From NCBI RefSeq assembly GCF_963678975.1, contig NC_089278.1:9203479-9267478 (forward strand): a DNA stretch of 64,000 nucleotides, written 5' to 3'. Positions 1 to 51,120 of this stretch are shown one piece after another (positions within the stretch are counted from its first letter, which is position 1; each line of letters starts with the position of its first letter). A program made the position numbers and the translations under genes. The notes under the pieces were generated by a model. It saw nothing but the letters and a program-made list of their open reading frames with translations, did no database searches and was not told where the DNA came from. This DNA comes from Dysidea avara. Its lineage: Eukaryota; Porifera; Demospongiae; Dictyoceratida; Dysideidae.

Positions 1-740
1 ATTAGCAACAAATTTTGCGCATGCGGATCCGTACTTTATTCCGTTTCTCACCTTCTTCAAAAGATTTGCAAGCGGCCGATCCTACTCAGAATAACGTAGA
101 GTTGTGAGCGAGGATCCATCTTAAGAAGTTACAATTCTTTTACGCTGTGAGTTGTAACAACTGATTGTTGTATCGAAATTGTGTGTGTAAATCTTCATGT
201 ATGGTTGCCATATATTTTGATTTTATTATTTTTATAGCATGGCCAGCCTTAATCAATGGTTCTATAACCATTTTACGTGGTGGTTTTATTGCGTGTTTTG
301 TTTGCTATTGATTCTTTGAACAGCATTAATTTGAATCGCGGTCACCGCCTGGTACCAAGTACCCACCCTTGCGTTTACGTTCCATGTGGCGTGCTACTTT
401 AAGGTTGTTCTGTTTTTATTGCGCAGGTTTTGCTTAACAGTCTTTTACATCTGAAAGGAATTCTTCCCAAGAACGTATTTGGAACTAGAAGCCATTGGTA
501 ATGCTTGGGAAGATATTTAACAATGGTCGAGCCTTTTTTTCCCTTGGGAGCAATTTTAAATGCTTATGATTAATCTGGTAGCACAGTAAAATGATAGACA
601 ACAACTTTATTGTTTGATTTTTTTGGTGTAAATGTGATGTAATTGTTAGAAGGAAATGACCATTTATTTAAACATAATATTTACACATGAATTTCATAAA
701 GAGTGCAAGATTTATTTCATTGTTATTCTACAGGTGTATC
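1..740 (+). other. RHOA upstream region with probable 5' UTR intron
   Basis: No coding region was found here. A pyrimidine-rich tract ending in ACAG lies at about 724-733, seven bases before the RHOA start codon. It looks like a 3' splice site, so the RHOA 5' UTR is probably split by an intron with an upstream non-coding exon. I could not fix the matching donor. No clear TATA box or repeat was recognised. Confidence 0.4.
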
Positions 741-1319
741 ATGACTAGCGTACGCAAGAAGCTTGTAATTGTAGGCGATGGTGCTTGTGGCAAGACATGT
801 CTCCTGATTGTGTTCTCAAAGGATCAGTTCCCTGAAGTATATGTTCCTACTGTCTTTGAGAACTACGTCGCTGATATTGAAGTGGATGGGAAGTGTGTTG
901 AGCTAGCTTTATGGGACACAGCTGGGCAAGAAGATTACGATCGGCTGCGTCCACTATCTTATCCAGATACTGATGTAATTTTGATGTGTTTCGCCATTGA
1001 TAGCCCTGACAGCCTGGAGAATATTCCAGAGAAATGGACTCCTGAAGTTCGACATTTTTGCCCAACAGTCCCTATTGTCTTAGTAGGGAATAAGAAGGAT
1101 CTACGGTTTGATGAGGCTACCAGAAAAGAGCTTACCAAGAGCAAGCAAGAGCCCGTAAAAACAGAAGAGGGACGTGCAATGGCGGATAAGATTGGGGCGT
1201 ATGATTTCTTAGAGTGCTCGGCAAAAACAAATGAGGGTGTGAGAGAAGTATTTGAAACAGCAACACGGGCTGCACTGCAGACGAAAAAGAAGAAAAGAGG
1301 AATTTGCACCTTGCTGTAA
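741..1319 (+). CDS. RHOA: Rho-family small GTPase, RhoA/Rho1 orthologue
   Basis: This is a 192-residue membrane-anchored molecular switch that controls actomyosin and the cytoskeleton through effectors such as ROCK and formins. The visible motifs are the P-loop GDGACGKT, switch I VPTVFENY, switch [13 protein letters not shown] with the catalytic Gln, NKKD for guanine specificity, ECSAK, a KKKKRG polybasic tail and a C-terminal CTLL box that predicts geranylgeranylation. The length is close to vertebrate RhoA (193). The start at 741 is chosen because it gives the standard [13 protein letters not shown] beginning. An in-frame extension upstream to 687 runs through an apparent intron end. The CDS has no introns, unlike its neighbours. 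MON2 starts 245 bp downstream on the same strand. Confidence 0.95.
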   Translation: MTSVRKKLVIVGDGACGKTCLLIVFSKDQFPEVYVPTVFENYVADIEVDGKCVELALWDTAGQEDYDRLRPLSYPDTDVILMCFAIDSPDSLENIPEKWTPEVRHFCPTVPIVLVGNKKDLRFDEATRKELTKSKQEPVKTEEGRAMADKIGAYDFLECSAKTNEGVREVFETATRAALQTKKKKRGICTLL

Positions 1320-1564
1320 AAAGAGTTTTGTTTTTGCTGGGATATTCTCTTGTGTATCATGCTTTATAAATATATAATATTAATGACTGTAGTTCACACT
1401 AATATGTATACTAGTAGATTGAATCGTAAAATCATTGTCAACAGATAAAAATCCATTTTTGCATTTAGTTGTATTGTGAAACCGTATTAAATATTTCTGT
1501 GCACTCTAAAACTTTGGTGCTGGTGTTACAGAATTCGAGTGTATGGTGTGGTTTATATGGAGTA

Positions 1565-22029
<20,465 letters not shown>

Positions 22030-22386
22030 ATCTATGATAATTTTGTATATAGATAATATTATATAATATATAAATCATTGAATTTACAGTTTTTTTTGTG
22101 ACGCATGAATGTAAACCTATTCTTTTTACATCATGTTGTTTTTTGTGTCACTTCAAAGTGGTCTGGACTTTGTTACAAATAACTAGAGTATTGGTCAGTG
22201 ACATCATAGTGAGTATACTGTAAACACAGCTGCCACCCATCCTTACACCTTACACTGACATGGTATAATTATGTTTTATGGACTCAATACAATAATAGGC
22301 TACAAGTATTGCTTATACATTCAAAGTGCATATAGAATAATTTCAGTTACAGACATAAAAATTAATGGTACCTATGATATGTACAA
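22030..22386. other. Convergent intergenic spacer between MON2 and the Rho-like gene
   Basis: This AT-rich 357-bp spacer must hold both 3' UTRs. I saw no AATAAA for MON2 and no other recognisable feature. Confidence 0.5.
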
Positions 22387-23184
22387 TTATAAAATGCTAC
22401 AAGCTGATGATGATTGTTTACGCTTTAACCTGTGCAGGATTGCCAACTTAGCTGCCATCTCAAATACAGTTCGTACACCAATCCTATACTTAGCTGAGCA
22501 CTCCACAAATCCCATTGCTCCTAATGACTTAGCCATTTCCTCGCCTTCTTCTACAGAAACCATGTTCTTGCTTTCTTTTACAGAAACTAACATGTCTCTC
22601 TCTTCTGTCGAGTCTGTGAATTTTAAAATAATTTCTTCACTATTTATCACAGTATTTTCATCAGTAGGTTCTGACTTGATGTGCAGTTCAGATATACTTT
22701 CATCATCCAAATTGCTCAAATCTCTTGCATCGCTCTTTGTTCCAACTAGCATTAGTGGTATTCCAGGTGCAAATTTTAACACTTCAGGGTACCAAACTTT
22801 TCTAATGTTCTCAAAACTTTGTCGACAGTCAGTTGAGTAGCAAAGAACCGCCACATCAGCTCCTCTGCAAACAGGCTGCCTTAGGCAAGCCAAGTCACTT
22901 CTACCCGGACAGTCAACCATAACAAAGTCGGCCATAAAGCATCTACCGATCTGTAATTCCGTCTGGAACATTTTGCTGACTGTTGGTGTATAAACCTCCG
23001 AGAATCGATCTCTGCAGTACGCACAAATCAGCGCGCTCTTTCCACAACACATATCCCCAAGTACTACAATTTTTCTTCGTCGTAGCCTGTTCCCCAGGTG
23101 CTTGCATTTGCTTAAGTATCTGGGTCTCATTGGCACGAAGTGGGGAACACAGGTACTTTCTACCATTATCGGAATGTCCGTCAT
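22387..23184 (-). CDS. Atypical Rho-like GTPase with altered switch II and acidic insert
   Basis: This is a single-exon 265-aa protein of the Rho family, which regulates the cytoskeleton from membranes. It has a basic N-terminal extension of about 36 residues, P-loop GDMCCGKS (43-50), switch I YTPTV (Thr68), TKSD (149-152), ECSAK (228-232) and a CSIL prenylation box. Switch II reads DCPGRSD instead of DTAGQED: the catalytic Gln (Q63 in RhoA) is Arg95 and the adjacent Glu is Ser. Between the NKxD-type motif and ECSA there are about 36 extra residues, rich in Glu/Asp/Ser, in place of the short Rho insert. By analogy with Rnd/RhoH-type proteins I infer slow or absent GTP hydrolysis. The first Met of the frame is used; an internal Met could be the real start. 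The gene shares a promoter region with PRPF18 and converges on MON2. Confidence 0.85.
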   Translation of the reverse strand: MTDIPIMVESTCVPHFVPMRPRYLSKCKHLGNRLRRRKIVVLGDMCCGKSALICAYCRDRFSEVYTPTVSKMFQTELQIGRCFMADFVMVDCPGRSDLACLRQPVCRGADVAVLCYSTDCRQSFENIRKVWYPEVLKFAPGIPLMLVGTKSDARDLSNLDDESISELHIKSEPTDENTVINSEEIILKFTDSTEERDMLVSVKESKNMVSVEEGEEMAKSLGAMGFVECSAKYRIGVRTVFEMAAKLAILHRLKRKQSSSACSIL

Positions 23185-23595
23185 GTTTGGCGGCTCGGCG
23201 GCTTCACCACTCCCTTGTTTATCAGTAACACCTCTCTATCCGGCGGTTTTCTGACCTAAGAACTAAACCTGTGGTCTTTTATAGCCGAGGTTCAGTAGAA
23301 GACAGTGAAACGTGACCGGCCCCACGTCAAATCTTGTGTCACAGTGCAGTCGCAATTCTTAATTTTCGGAGTGCTCTGAGCCACATGGAAAGCCGACCAG
23401 CTGTGATCCAGGGTGACGTTGTTTGCAATCTGTTTTAACTGGATACACCACAACTGATGTTTGTATTTATTCGTGATGTATTAAATAGCCGCAGATCGTC
23501 ACTCTTCGCAAAACAAGACATGGAGTATAAAATACACTGCCCCTAGAGAAATCAATTAATTACGGAGAAGTACGTACAGTCGTCGTTTTGTGACA
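23185..23595. promoter_or_regulatory. Shared head-to-head promoter region
   Basis: Only 411 bp separate the divergent start codons of the Rho-like gene and PRPF18. A TATAAAAG on the minus strand (plus-strand 23276-23283) lies about 92 bp upstream of the Rho-like start. A TATAAAA on the plus strand (23526-23532) lies about 64 bp upstream of the PRPF18 start. These are plausible core-promoter elements, but transcription starts cannot be read from the sequence. Confidence 0.45.
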
Positions 23596-26500
23596 ATGAA
23601 TTTAGCTAGAGAGGCCAAACTTAAACTAGCTGAAGAAAGAAAAAGATTAACAGAAGTAGCCCAGAGCAAGGTGACCAGTTAAAGGTGTTATGAATAAGCT
23701 ATGGCATTGTCTATTTAATGACCACCATGACTTTAACGTGCTAATTGGAGTATTGGGGCCAAGTCACCATTAGGTCTAGGATTCTCCTGCACTCTGGTTT
23801 GATGTAAGAATTATGACTCCCTGTTAACAAGCTATATATACAGGTCCCTAGTGGGATACTAATAACTATAATATTACACCTATAGTTCACACAGTATCAC
23901 TGTTAAGTGATTTGATTCTTTGTTTAAATTAACATTTGGCATAGCTGTTCTGTCATGCCTGAGTACATACAAGCACAAGTATAATGAACACACACTAAAA
24001 ATGATTAATACAAATATATGCACACGTTAGTCAAGTTAAAAGTCTTGGCGAAAGATATGAACTGTCCATGCCTTTGGAATACTTCAAATTGCAAGTTGTT
24101 TCACCAGCAAGTAGGAAATCTCACTATGTTCTTACGCTAGAAGACTGTTAGCAAAATATTCCTTACACCAAGTGTTATATGAGTGGCCAAGTATTATTGG
24201 AGGCTACAGTTGCAGGCACTGACAGCTAGAATAATGATGGTGAAGTGCTGCCAAGCTACACATCTATTGATTAACCAAGTTCACAGAAGTGCATGATCGA
24301 AAATATTTTATACTTAAATCATTTTTAGCTATAAACTGCTTATGGTAACAAGTTGAAAATCATAGTGTACCCATAATATCTCAAACCGTTTGTGGCTGCG
24401 AATCAATCAGATATGGTGTGGGAGCCAAACATGCTTTCAACAAATACAAGGATCAAGATTACTCTAATAGAACAGTCACCTTTTGTAGAATGTGCAGCAC
24501 AACATAATGCAACAAATATAGTGTTCACAAAATAAGCCCCAGTGCCAGTTTGTAGCTTGTTAATTCTAGGAGCAATCTTCAAAATATTTAGGGTGGAAAA
24601 GTTGTTAAATCAAAAGTGGTGGCTAAGCAATGGCTGCAGTGACCCAAATAACACTGCATCCATTTCATGGCTACCACTTTTGAATTCGTGGTTTTCCACC
24701 ATGTATTCATATTGGCAGTGTTGTATAAATAGTATTTCACCTACAGATGGTCTAAAGCAGTGTATAGTACAGTCATTTTGATGAATGTATGGCTTGCACT
24801 ATACTCTCTGCTAATAGATGAAAACTTATACTCTCTGCTAATAGATGAAAACTATGATATTAAAGTGATATGTTTTAGTAGTGTAAGTCACTACAAACTG
24901 ATCAACCTGCCATTTATATACACTTTCCTTCGTATATGACAATTCAGAAAGACTTGCCATCTGCACAGTTCTTTGTATCACCAGTTTAATTTAACTTTTA
25001 TGATCATTGAGGTTTCATGGTAGGACTTCTGAGGGGGCAATGCGCCCTCTGTGTGATGTAGTTTATAAATTCACTTTTGCATGTTAGGGTTGTCAATGTC
25101 TCGTTTGGATTCCATCCCACACTTGAAACTAGATTGTCTTCTGTGTGTTCAAAGAACAGTCCATGCAATATACCAAGTGACAGGAGCTTATCTGTGTATG
25201 TATTCCATACCTTACATTTATACTTAGTCTTGTAGCCCAACCTGAAAGAGCAAATACTATCTGGTATCAGCTAATAGTATAGTGCCTAAATTATCTCTTA
25301 CTTTTTGATACGTTTTAGACAGTGACATTGTCTGACTAGTACTCCAAGATCAAACAACATCACCAAATGGCTGTTATGGTACAGGTAGTAAGAGACCACC
25401 ATGTCTGGGCACCACCTTGACTATATATGTAGTGTAACTTGTCTTGAGTTGTCCTCCTATCCTCTGCCAATAGAGATGTGTAATGGCTGCCAGTACACCC
25501 ATGTTGATGATCCGGTGAGCAGTGCTAGAAATGACAGGTGTCCATTTTATGACCAATTTTGGTCAGACATATTTTCTGTACATTTACAATGGGTTAGTTT
25601 CTCATAGTGAGATGTAGAGAGGTTAAAAAACAGCAACAATGTGCACCCAGTGATATCAGATGTATTAGGAAATATATAATTGTAGGCTAAGTATTATAGT
25701 GTTTGTATGGGAACTGTTGTGTAAGTCAAGGCTTTATTCAAAGTGTTAGTTAACACAGTGTGTTTACTCAGTTAGGTACTCTTTCCTCTTAAAAGTATTT
25801 GGTAGTATAGATCATATCAACGTGTATACAATACACATCATCTTGTAGGGTAAGAAATGGTTGAAGAGGTCAGAAATTCACAAGGTACAAACACAAGGAG
25901 ATGATGAAAGTGCATCATCTGTAAGTCACCCACTGCTGTCACCCTCATGTTATACCATCACTCAAACTATTCCAGTCTTCATCATCTGACAGGCCGCCTC
26001 CTTTTGAACTGGTAAGACAAGTTGGTTATACCTGTGAAACAAGATATTCAAAGCTGCTAACTGTCTATGGTCTATGCATAGCCCAAGTCATCGTCTAGGT
26101 CATCCAGCTTGACTTCTCCTCCTCCTGATACTCCTGAAGAAGATTCAGCACTGTTCTCAATCCCACAAGCTGATGTGAGCTATATAACATCCTTAACTAG
26201 CCTAATGGAGTGTAGGCTTCTCTCACTGTAGGTGGTGAGGAGGTTACGTGAGCGTGGAGAGCCAGTGAGACTATTTGGAGAAAGTGACCGTGATAGATCT
26301 ATTCGACTAAGGTACATTATTTATTAGTTGTGCCTCTTATCAAGAGGCTATGAACTCTCTCGCTGCTATCTTCCCATTGCTTTCTATAGGCAAATTGAAG
26401 TGCTAGAACCTGAGATAAACAAAGTACTGTAGCAGTAACTTAGTTCCTAACAATCCTTTATCATCTTGTTTGATGTGTAGGGCTTGAGGAATGATTTTAA

Positions 26501-27920
26501 GGCTGCTCTAGATAAAATTGAACAAGAGCATTTAGATGAAATGACAAGACAAATGGTAAGTGGCGGTCACATATTGTACCAAAAAGTGACAGACTAGGCA
26601 GTTTTAATTGCAATTGTTAGTGAAGTCATGTTAGGTAACATGCTGTGCTGTCTTGTTGATCTTTCACAGGACAAAGACTTTTCAGATCAGTCAGTTAATG
26701 TAACTGAACAAGATGATGGGCAGACATGGGACGACATTAAGGTGAGTGCGATTTGTGCATGTGGTGTGACAGTCAACATGGAAACACACTGATGCAGTGA
26801 ATCCTCATTTTAGTAGTCACATCTTTAGTAAGACCACCTCATTTTGTTCACAGGTCCCAACAAAGTTAATGTGACCACCTCATTATTCAGACCATATTCC
26901 TTTACCATATTGTGTATCTTGCAGACAATGGCAGGAAAGCTTGGCCAAAACAAAGAGAAAGATCAAGAGACAATCTTGATAGCCTTAAAGGTATCATTAA
27001 AACTATTTCTGTAAAAACCAGTCTTAATATATAGTGTTTCCGTATTCTTATATTTGATTCATGTTCGCTGATACACTAGATAGCCTTAAGATGACAGAGT
27101 TTCAAATCACTGCCTTGTTTAATAGCTGTTATGAGAAGCCTATAGTATGACCATTGTAATGTTGTAACCACTTGTATGGTTGAATGTAGTTTCTACTTAA
27201 TGTATGGGCAAAGAGACTCAACAGCCGACCAGAAAGTGAAAAGAGATCAGCCCAAGTTAGATTGGCAACTTGTGTTGTTACTTGTACAATAGACCTGTTC
27301 CTATAGGGTAAACAACAGAGTGCAATATACTCACAAACATCAGATTATTTAAAACCATTGTTTAAACAGCTACGACGAAAGGTGAGAGGTGTGCTTGGAG
27401 TGATTACAATTGTATTGTTCATGTTTCAGAGCACACAGCCTGATATCCGAGATGCACTCGCTCGCATAGTCCAACATTTACTACAGAGAGAATATGTCAA
27501 GGTAACAGATTGTGGTATTCTGAAAGGATTGTGCTGTCAGCAGATATCTACATGTAGGCTAATGATGCTTACCTACAGATGGCTATCGGTAATGCTCCAT
27601 GGCCCCTGGGTGTCACCAACGTTGGTATTCATCAGAGAACGGGCAGAGAAAAGATCTTTGCAAAATATGTAGCTCGTATCCTTGACAAGATTTTGTAAAA
27701 TAGTATAAGAAGCCACAAATCTTTAACTGATTTCTGTAGATGTGTTGAATGATGAGACTCAGAGAAAATACATTCAAGTGAGCAGCGTACGTCCTCCTAC
27801 AACAATTTTTTTCATTATTATTTACAGGGACTGAAAAGACTAATGACATTTTGCCAACAAGTGTATCCAAATGAACCTTCAAAGTGTGTAGATTACGGTG
27901 CTGTAGCAAGATTTTTTTAA
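23596..27920 (+). CDS. PRPF18: Pre-mRNA-splicing factor 18
   Basis: This is the second-step spliceosome factor, acting in the nucleus with SLU7 around 3' splice-site choice. Fifteen exons join in frame to 354 aa (human 342). They contain the PRP4-like segment [25 protein letters not shown], and the Prp18 domain with [56 protein letters not shown] and [19 protein letters not shown]. Exons: 23596-23670, 25849-25920, 25976-26011, 26082-26174, 26232-26311, 26390-26423, 26481-26555, 26670-26741, 26925-26990, 27190-27255, 27307-27381, 27430-27501, 27558-27675, 27740-27777, 27828-27920. Intron 1 is 2.2 kb; the rest are short. The first exon is the least certain because the N terminus is poorly conserved. 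A Ser/Pro-rich linker follows it. Confidence 0.93.
24591..24700. repeat. Small inverted-repeat element in PRPF18 intron 1
   Basis: GGTGGAAAAGTTGTTAAATC at the left folds onto a diverged complement ending TTTTCCACC at the right. AAAAGTGGTGGCT also pairs with GCTACCACTTTT. It resembles the elements at 14876 and 52899. Confidence 0.65.
24800..24854. repeat. 27-bp tandem duplication
   Basis: Two head-to-tail copies of a unit containing CTCTCTGCTAATAGATGAAA lie in PRPF18 intron 1. Confidence 0.85.
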
Positions 27921-28002
27921 TTGTACTCCGTGTATATTAGTATACGCAAAAAACCGAACAGTTCTAACTCTTTCGTGTGCTCGTTGCACTCGAGGTGACG
28001 AT

Positions 28003-47201
<19,199 letters not shown>

Positions 47202-47328
47202 AAATCACAATCCCTACAGTAAAAACACCTTCTTATTTTTCTTTTTTTACAGTTGTTAATGAGATACGTACAATGTATTCAAATTAATATTTTCTGTACA
47301 AACTTAGTATTTTTGCTGTGATATATAT

Positions 47329-47334
47329 TTTATT
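47329..47334 (-). terminator. Poly(A) signal of PDCL
   Basis: AATAAA on the minus strand lies 23 bases beyond the PDCL stop codon. It falls in the 155-bp spacer shared with the convergent ITPR 3' end. Confidence 0.6.
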
Positions 47335-47356
47335 ATGTGTAATGAAAAATTTGACA

Positions 47357-48464
47357 TTAATTGCCTTGCATTCCAACATTATCTGAATGAAATAGTTCTA
47401 GTTCTCCTGAAGTTGGAATAAGATCTATCTTACCAATGCTAGGCAAACACTTTTTTCTGTAAGACAGACATTACCATATATGTGTGGTAATATGACTTGT
47501 ACATGTGCAACTCACTCTAACAGGAAAGCCTCTAAGTCTTCAACACAGAAATTTTTATCACTCCCTCTGAGTGTTTCGGTAATTTTGACAAAATTGCCCA
47601 ATAGGTTACCTCCCTTGTACACTAAAATAGTTGGTATTCCATGGGCCATAAAATCATCACTCATTTGAACCTTGTGAGCCTGTACACGGACAAACTTCAC
47701 CTGATAATATATGGAGTTAAATCAACAATACACTGATGTATTTTCTTACAGTGGGATAATTTCTAGCTAGTTGGGCAAGACACTGGTTAACTTGTTGTGA
47801 ATCCTCACAATGCTAGCCGTGAAAAACAAAGGCATTCAAAAATGTGTGGCTATTTAAACAAAAGTTCTCACTTCCTCATAGATGCTGATAACAACAAAAA
47901 TGTCCGGCGACTCTTTATCAATTGTCTCTGCATACTTGTCTCCACGAATCTCCATTAGGTGGCCAAAGAAATGTCTGACCCAATATATAATATAATTACC
48001 TTTCATATGATAATGAGTAATTGTGTTACCTTTTCTGTAGCATTGCTTGTTCCTTTAGTTCCATAAACTTCTGTGCCCTATACTGCGCGAGAAACTGTGA
48101 CGTTCCATGGTCCTTCGGAGACGTCTCTCGTTTCTAGTTATTAAGTACACAATACTAGTTAGCAGTGAAGTCGACCACTTAGACCAGGTATTATCACCTC
48201 TTGCTTAAAATTCACTGCCTGTTTTTTCATCATCTCTGATATCTCTCTCTGCTTTTGCTCACGCTGTTCTGCCTTTTCCGCTTGATGGTGAGAAAAATCC
48301 GTGAGGACACCTTTAGGCCCAGTGTTGGTGGACTATAGGCACGTGTGAAAGATAATTTACACTAGAAACACATGATTTATCAGGTACGGTAAACTAACAA
48401 GGGGTCCATCAGCTGAATCTTGTGATTCTGATCCAGGTACGACATATTTAGCGCTGCTGGCCAT
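47357..48464 (-). CDS. PDCL: Phosducin-like protein (PhLP1), co-chaperone for G-beta-gamma
   Basis: PhLP1 works with the CCT chaperonin in the cytosol to fold G-beta subunits and pair them with G-gamma. Seven exons on the minus strand join to 251 aa (human 301): 48399-48464, 48198-48332, 48030-48133, 47872-47974, 47750-47812, 47516-47700, 47357-47456. The diagnostic G-beta-binding motif NTGPKGVLTDF is near residues 25-35. FLAQYRAQKFMEL follows, and then a thioredoxin-like fold without a CxxC pair, with IPTILVYKGGNLLGNF and DLEAFLL. An in-frame TGA right after FLLE at 47512 belongs to the intron: the GTGAGT donor before it joins to a last exon in frame, giving an acidic C terminus. N- and C-terminal tails are shorter than in vertebrates. 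Confidence 0.9.
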
Positions 48465-48769
48465 TTCCAGATGTAGAGAGGGAGTGTCTATAATCATCGT
48501 ATAACTTAGTATAACTTAGTGTCGGACGTGCACACAAAACAATGACGGCCTCACTAATCACGTGAACTACTAGGCAGCCTGCCGATGTCATGTGTTTAAA
48601 TCTCCCAGGTAAAATTGCTGCGTGACATTATAGATTGGTATATTTGGCCATGCATTCAACTTTTTTCACTAGTTTGACGCGGGTGCCCCTTCTGCCCCTT
48701 CAATTTAGAAATTAATTTTAATCACTGAGGCGGCCGCCCTAGACTAGCCGGGCACTGAAATGGAGCTTG
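48465..48769. other. Upstream flank of PDCL, no feature recognised
   Basis: This stretch contains the PDCL promoter region. ATAACTTAGT appears twice in tandem near 48500-48520. No gene or clear core-promoter element was seen. Confidence 0.4.
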
Positions 48770-49300
48770 TTTTTATTTATTTATTATTCATACTGAGCAG
48801 TCAGCCCTGATGGTGTGCTTAGGAAAAAAGAATTACAGTGCACAAACCAATTATCTAATTACAAGTGCAGTAATGTGATTGTAAAAGTGACGTAAATAAA
48901 CAGAGTCAAAAGTTTCATATTAAGTGGAAAAGTGTTCCAATTTTTTAATAGTTCTGTTCTGATATGACCTTGTGGATGAAGGCAGTATGATGAAATGTAA
49001 TGGGTGGTATGATCTGGTTGTTCTCATTGATAGTAAATAATATGATGGAAATCATGGAATGGAGATAGCAGGCTGGTGATACAGTGCCTTGTGTAGAACT
49101 TGTAATCTAGATGTCTTACAATGGATCTCAAGAGCTGGCCAGGATAGTTCATTTAACAATGCCGAGACTGAGCTAAATCTATACCTTTTCTAATTGATAT
49201 GTGAATTATAGCAGATCCCACATAGCTGATGTGTATTCCATTTGTGGTCTAAACACTGTGAGGTATGCCGATGAGTATTAATGCCGCAGTTGACGTTTCT
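48770..49300 (-). pseudogene. Decayed LINE fragment (C-terminal ORF2 region)
   Basis: Reading the minus strand in shifting frames gives RPQMEYTSAMWDLL, QLEKV, then ELSWPALEIHCKTSRLQVLH and later SYQNRTIKKLEHF. These follow the order of the conserved C-terminal part of CR1/L2-type non-LTR retrotransposon proteins. Stops and frameshifts are frequent, so it is a dead copy. An ATTTATTTATT-type tail lies at the plus-strand left end. Confidence 0.7.
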
Positions 49301-49419
49301 AGACTGTAGACTGTACATTACTTATAGGGCTCGTAACTCGTAGCTACTTGAATGGAGTCAGTGTTGCATCGAAATCAAAGCCACACCGTACAAAGCTAAC
49401 TAAGTAGCTATTTTTCTAG

Positions 49420-51120
49420 ATTATTATGTATAGAACAGCTTAGGTATTATTGACCACTGTGAGTTTTTGGATGCTAGAAGAGCAATGAGAGCCGATCATT
49501 TATGGCACTATTATGAAGACCTATGACTATAACCTCCATGTATAAAATTTGAAAGGATTTGGTTATATCTTGTGGCTGCAGTGACCTTTGAAAGCCACTG
49601 TCCAGGCAAAAAAATCGATGCTTGGACAAAGCATAGATCTAGAATTGTAGATATCGCCTGTTTTCCAGATGTGGTAACTTGATGAATTACTGGACACCAA
49701 ATTGCAGTTATAATTCCAGACACACTGAGCAACTTCTTGTGATTAATATTTTGGGTTTAAACATAACACTAGGTTGAAAACATTTGAAAAAAGCTATTAA
49801 GACACCTGTATAGGGTGATTTTCGTCAATTCGAGATGGAAATAGTAGTTAGTTACTTCATGTAGCTACAATACATTAGACTTATAATATATTTGAACTTA
49901 ATAAACCACAACAATGTACAGAAGAAGGTTGCCACTGCTTAATCGCCTCAGTGACTGTTCTATTTGACCTTCAACATGCTGGATTTTCAGTTGATCTTGT
50001 GACAATTGAAGTTGGCTGCTTATGCTATTTCATGCCAGTGACCATTACACTGAAACCTTAGCAATGTATGCCATCTACTGAAGAGCACAATACGTTGCAT
50101 ACTTCAGCAAGCAGCTTGTGTTGCCATCTCCTGTTCGCACAGGATATTTAACTCTCGGGCTTCACCATCATGGGATGTAGTCGATGTGTTGAACTGTTGA
50201 TATGCCACGTATAATTCTTTAGTTATATAAGTAGCTACGATTTATGTTTTGCCAGGGCTCCAGTTATTATAGCTTTTTTTTTAGTAACTTGGTAACCCTG
50301 AGACTAGACTCCTGACCCCTTGTAATTATATTGTACATGCAATTGCCAAATTATTATGACACTTATCTCTCTGTTAAATGCTATATTGAATAAACATTAT
50401 TGATTGCACCCACATTATAATTTTATGCATATGCAGACAATTTAAGGGTACCTCAGTACAAAAGCCAGTAAAAAACTAGAACAGTCACTGAGACAATTAG
50501 AACTTCTATACACTGTTTTGATTTATAGTTCACCTCACACATCTCAAATAAGTTCAAATATATTAAAAAATTTAAATTTATGTAGCTCTTCTAGACCTAA
50601 TGTTTATAGCTATATGAAGTTTGATGAAAATCCCTCTGTAGCTACAGGTGCCTAAATAGCTGTTTTCAAATGTTTCTTACCTAGTGCTATACTTATATAC
50701 TTAAACTCAAAAAATGCCAAAATAATCATAAGAAGTTGCTGTGTCCAGAATTATAATTGCAATTTGGTGTCCGACAATTCATCAAGTTGCCACGTCTGGG
50801 AAACAGGCGATATCTGCAATGTAAGTTGATAAAAGTCTAATCTGCTTATATCATGGGATAGCATAAGGATAGCTCTGCCAATCACTACCACACAATGGCA
50901 TATAAGTTGCATGGGAAGGGTAGAAATGGAGGCTTCCGAATGAACATCGCTTTGTCCAAGCATCGATTTCGAAGGTCACTGCAGCTACATGATATAACCA
51001 AATCCTTTCAAATTTTATACATGGAGGTTACAATCATAGGTCTTCACAATAGTGCCATAAATGATCGGCTCTCATTGCTCTCCTAAGAATTTTTGCATCC
51101 AAAAACTCATGGTGGTCTAT
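49420..51120. repeat. 1.7-kb fold-back element, ~560-670-bp arms
   Basis: The left arm (about 49420-49985) and right arm (about 50455-51120) are reverse complements. For example, GAGCAATGAGAGCCGATCAT at 49480 is matched by ATGATCGGCTCTCATTGCTC at 51060. The central 470 bp is unique. The inner parts of the arms are more diverged. No transposase was seen. Confidence 0.85.

Noticed and set aside
687-740. Upstream Met extending RHOA by 18 residues
   Set aside because: It crosses an apparent 3' splice site and would displace the conserved N terminus; the Met at 741 fits the family.
959-1360. 133-aa antisense frame over RHOA
   Set aside because: It is a shadow of the conserved coding strand and has no family resemblance.
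22271-22840. 189-aa plus-strand frame opposite the Rho-like gene
   Set aside because: It is a shadow of the minus-strand GTPase, which has clear motifs.
47512-47700. TGA at 47512 as the true end of PDCL
   Set aside because: A GTGAGT donor just before it joins in frame to 47357-47456, which gives a family-like C terminus and is followed by AATAAA.
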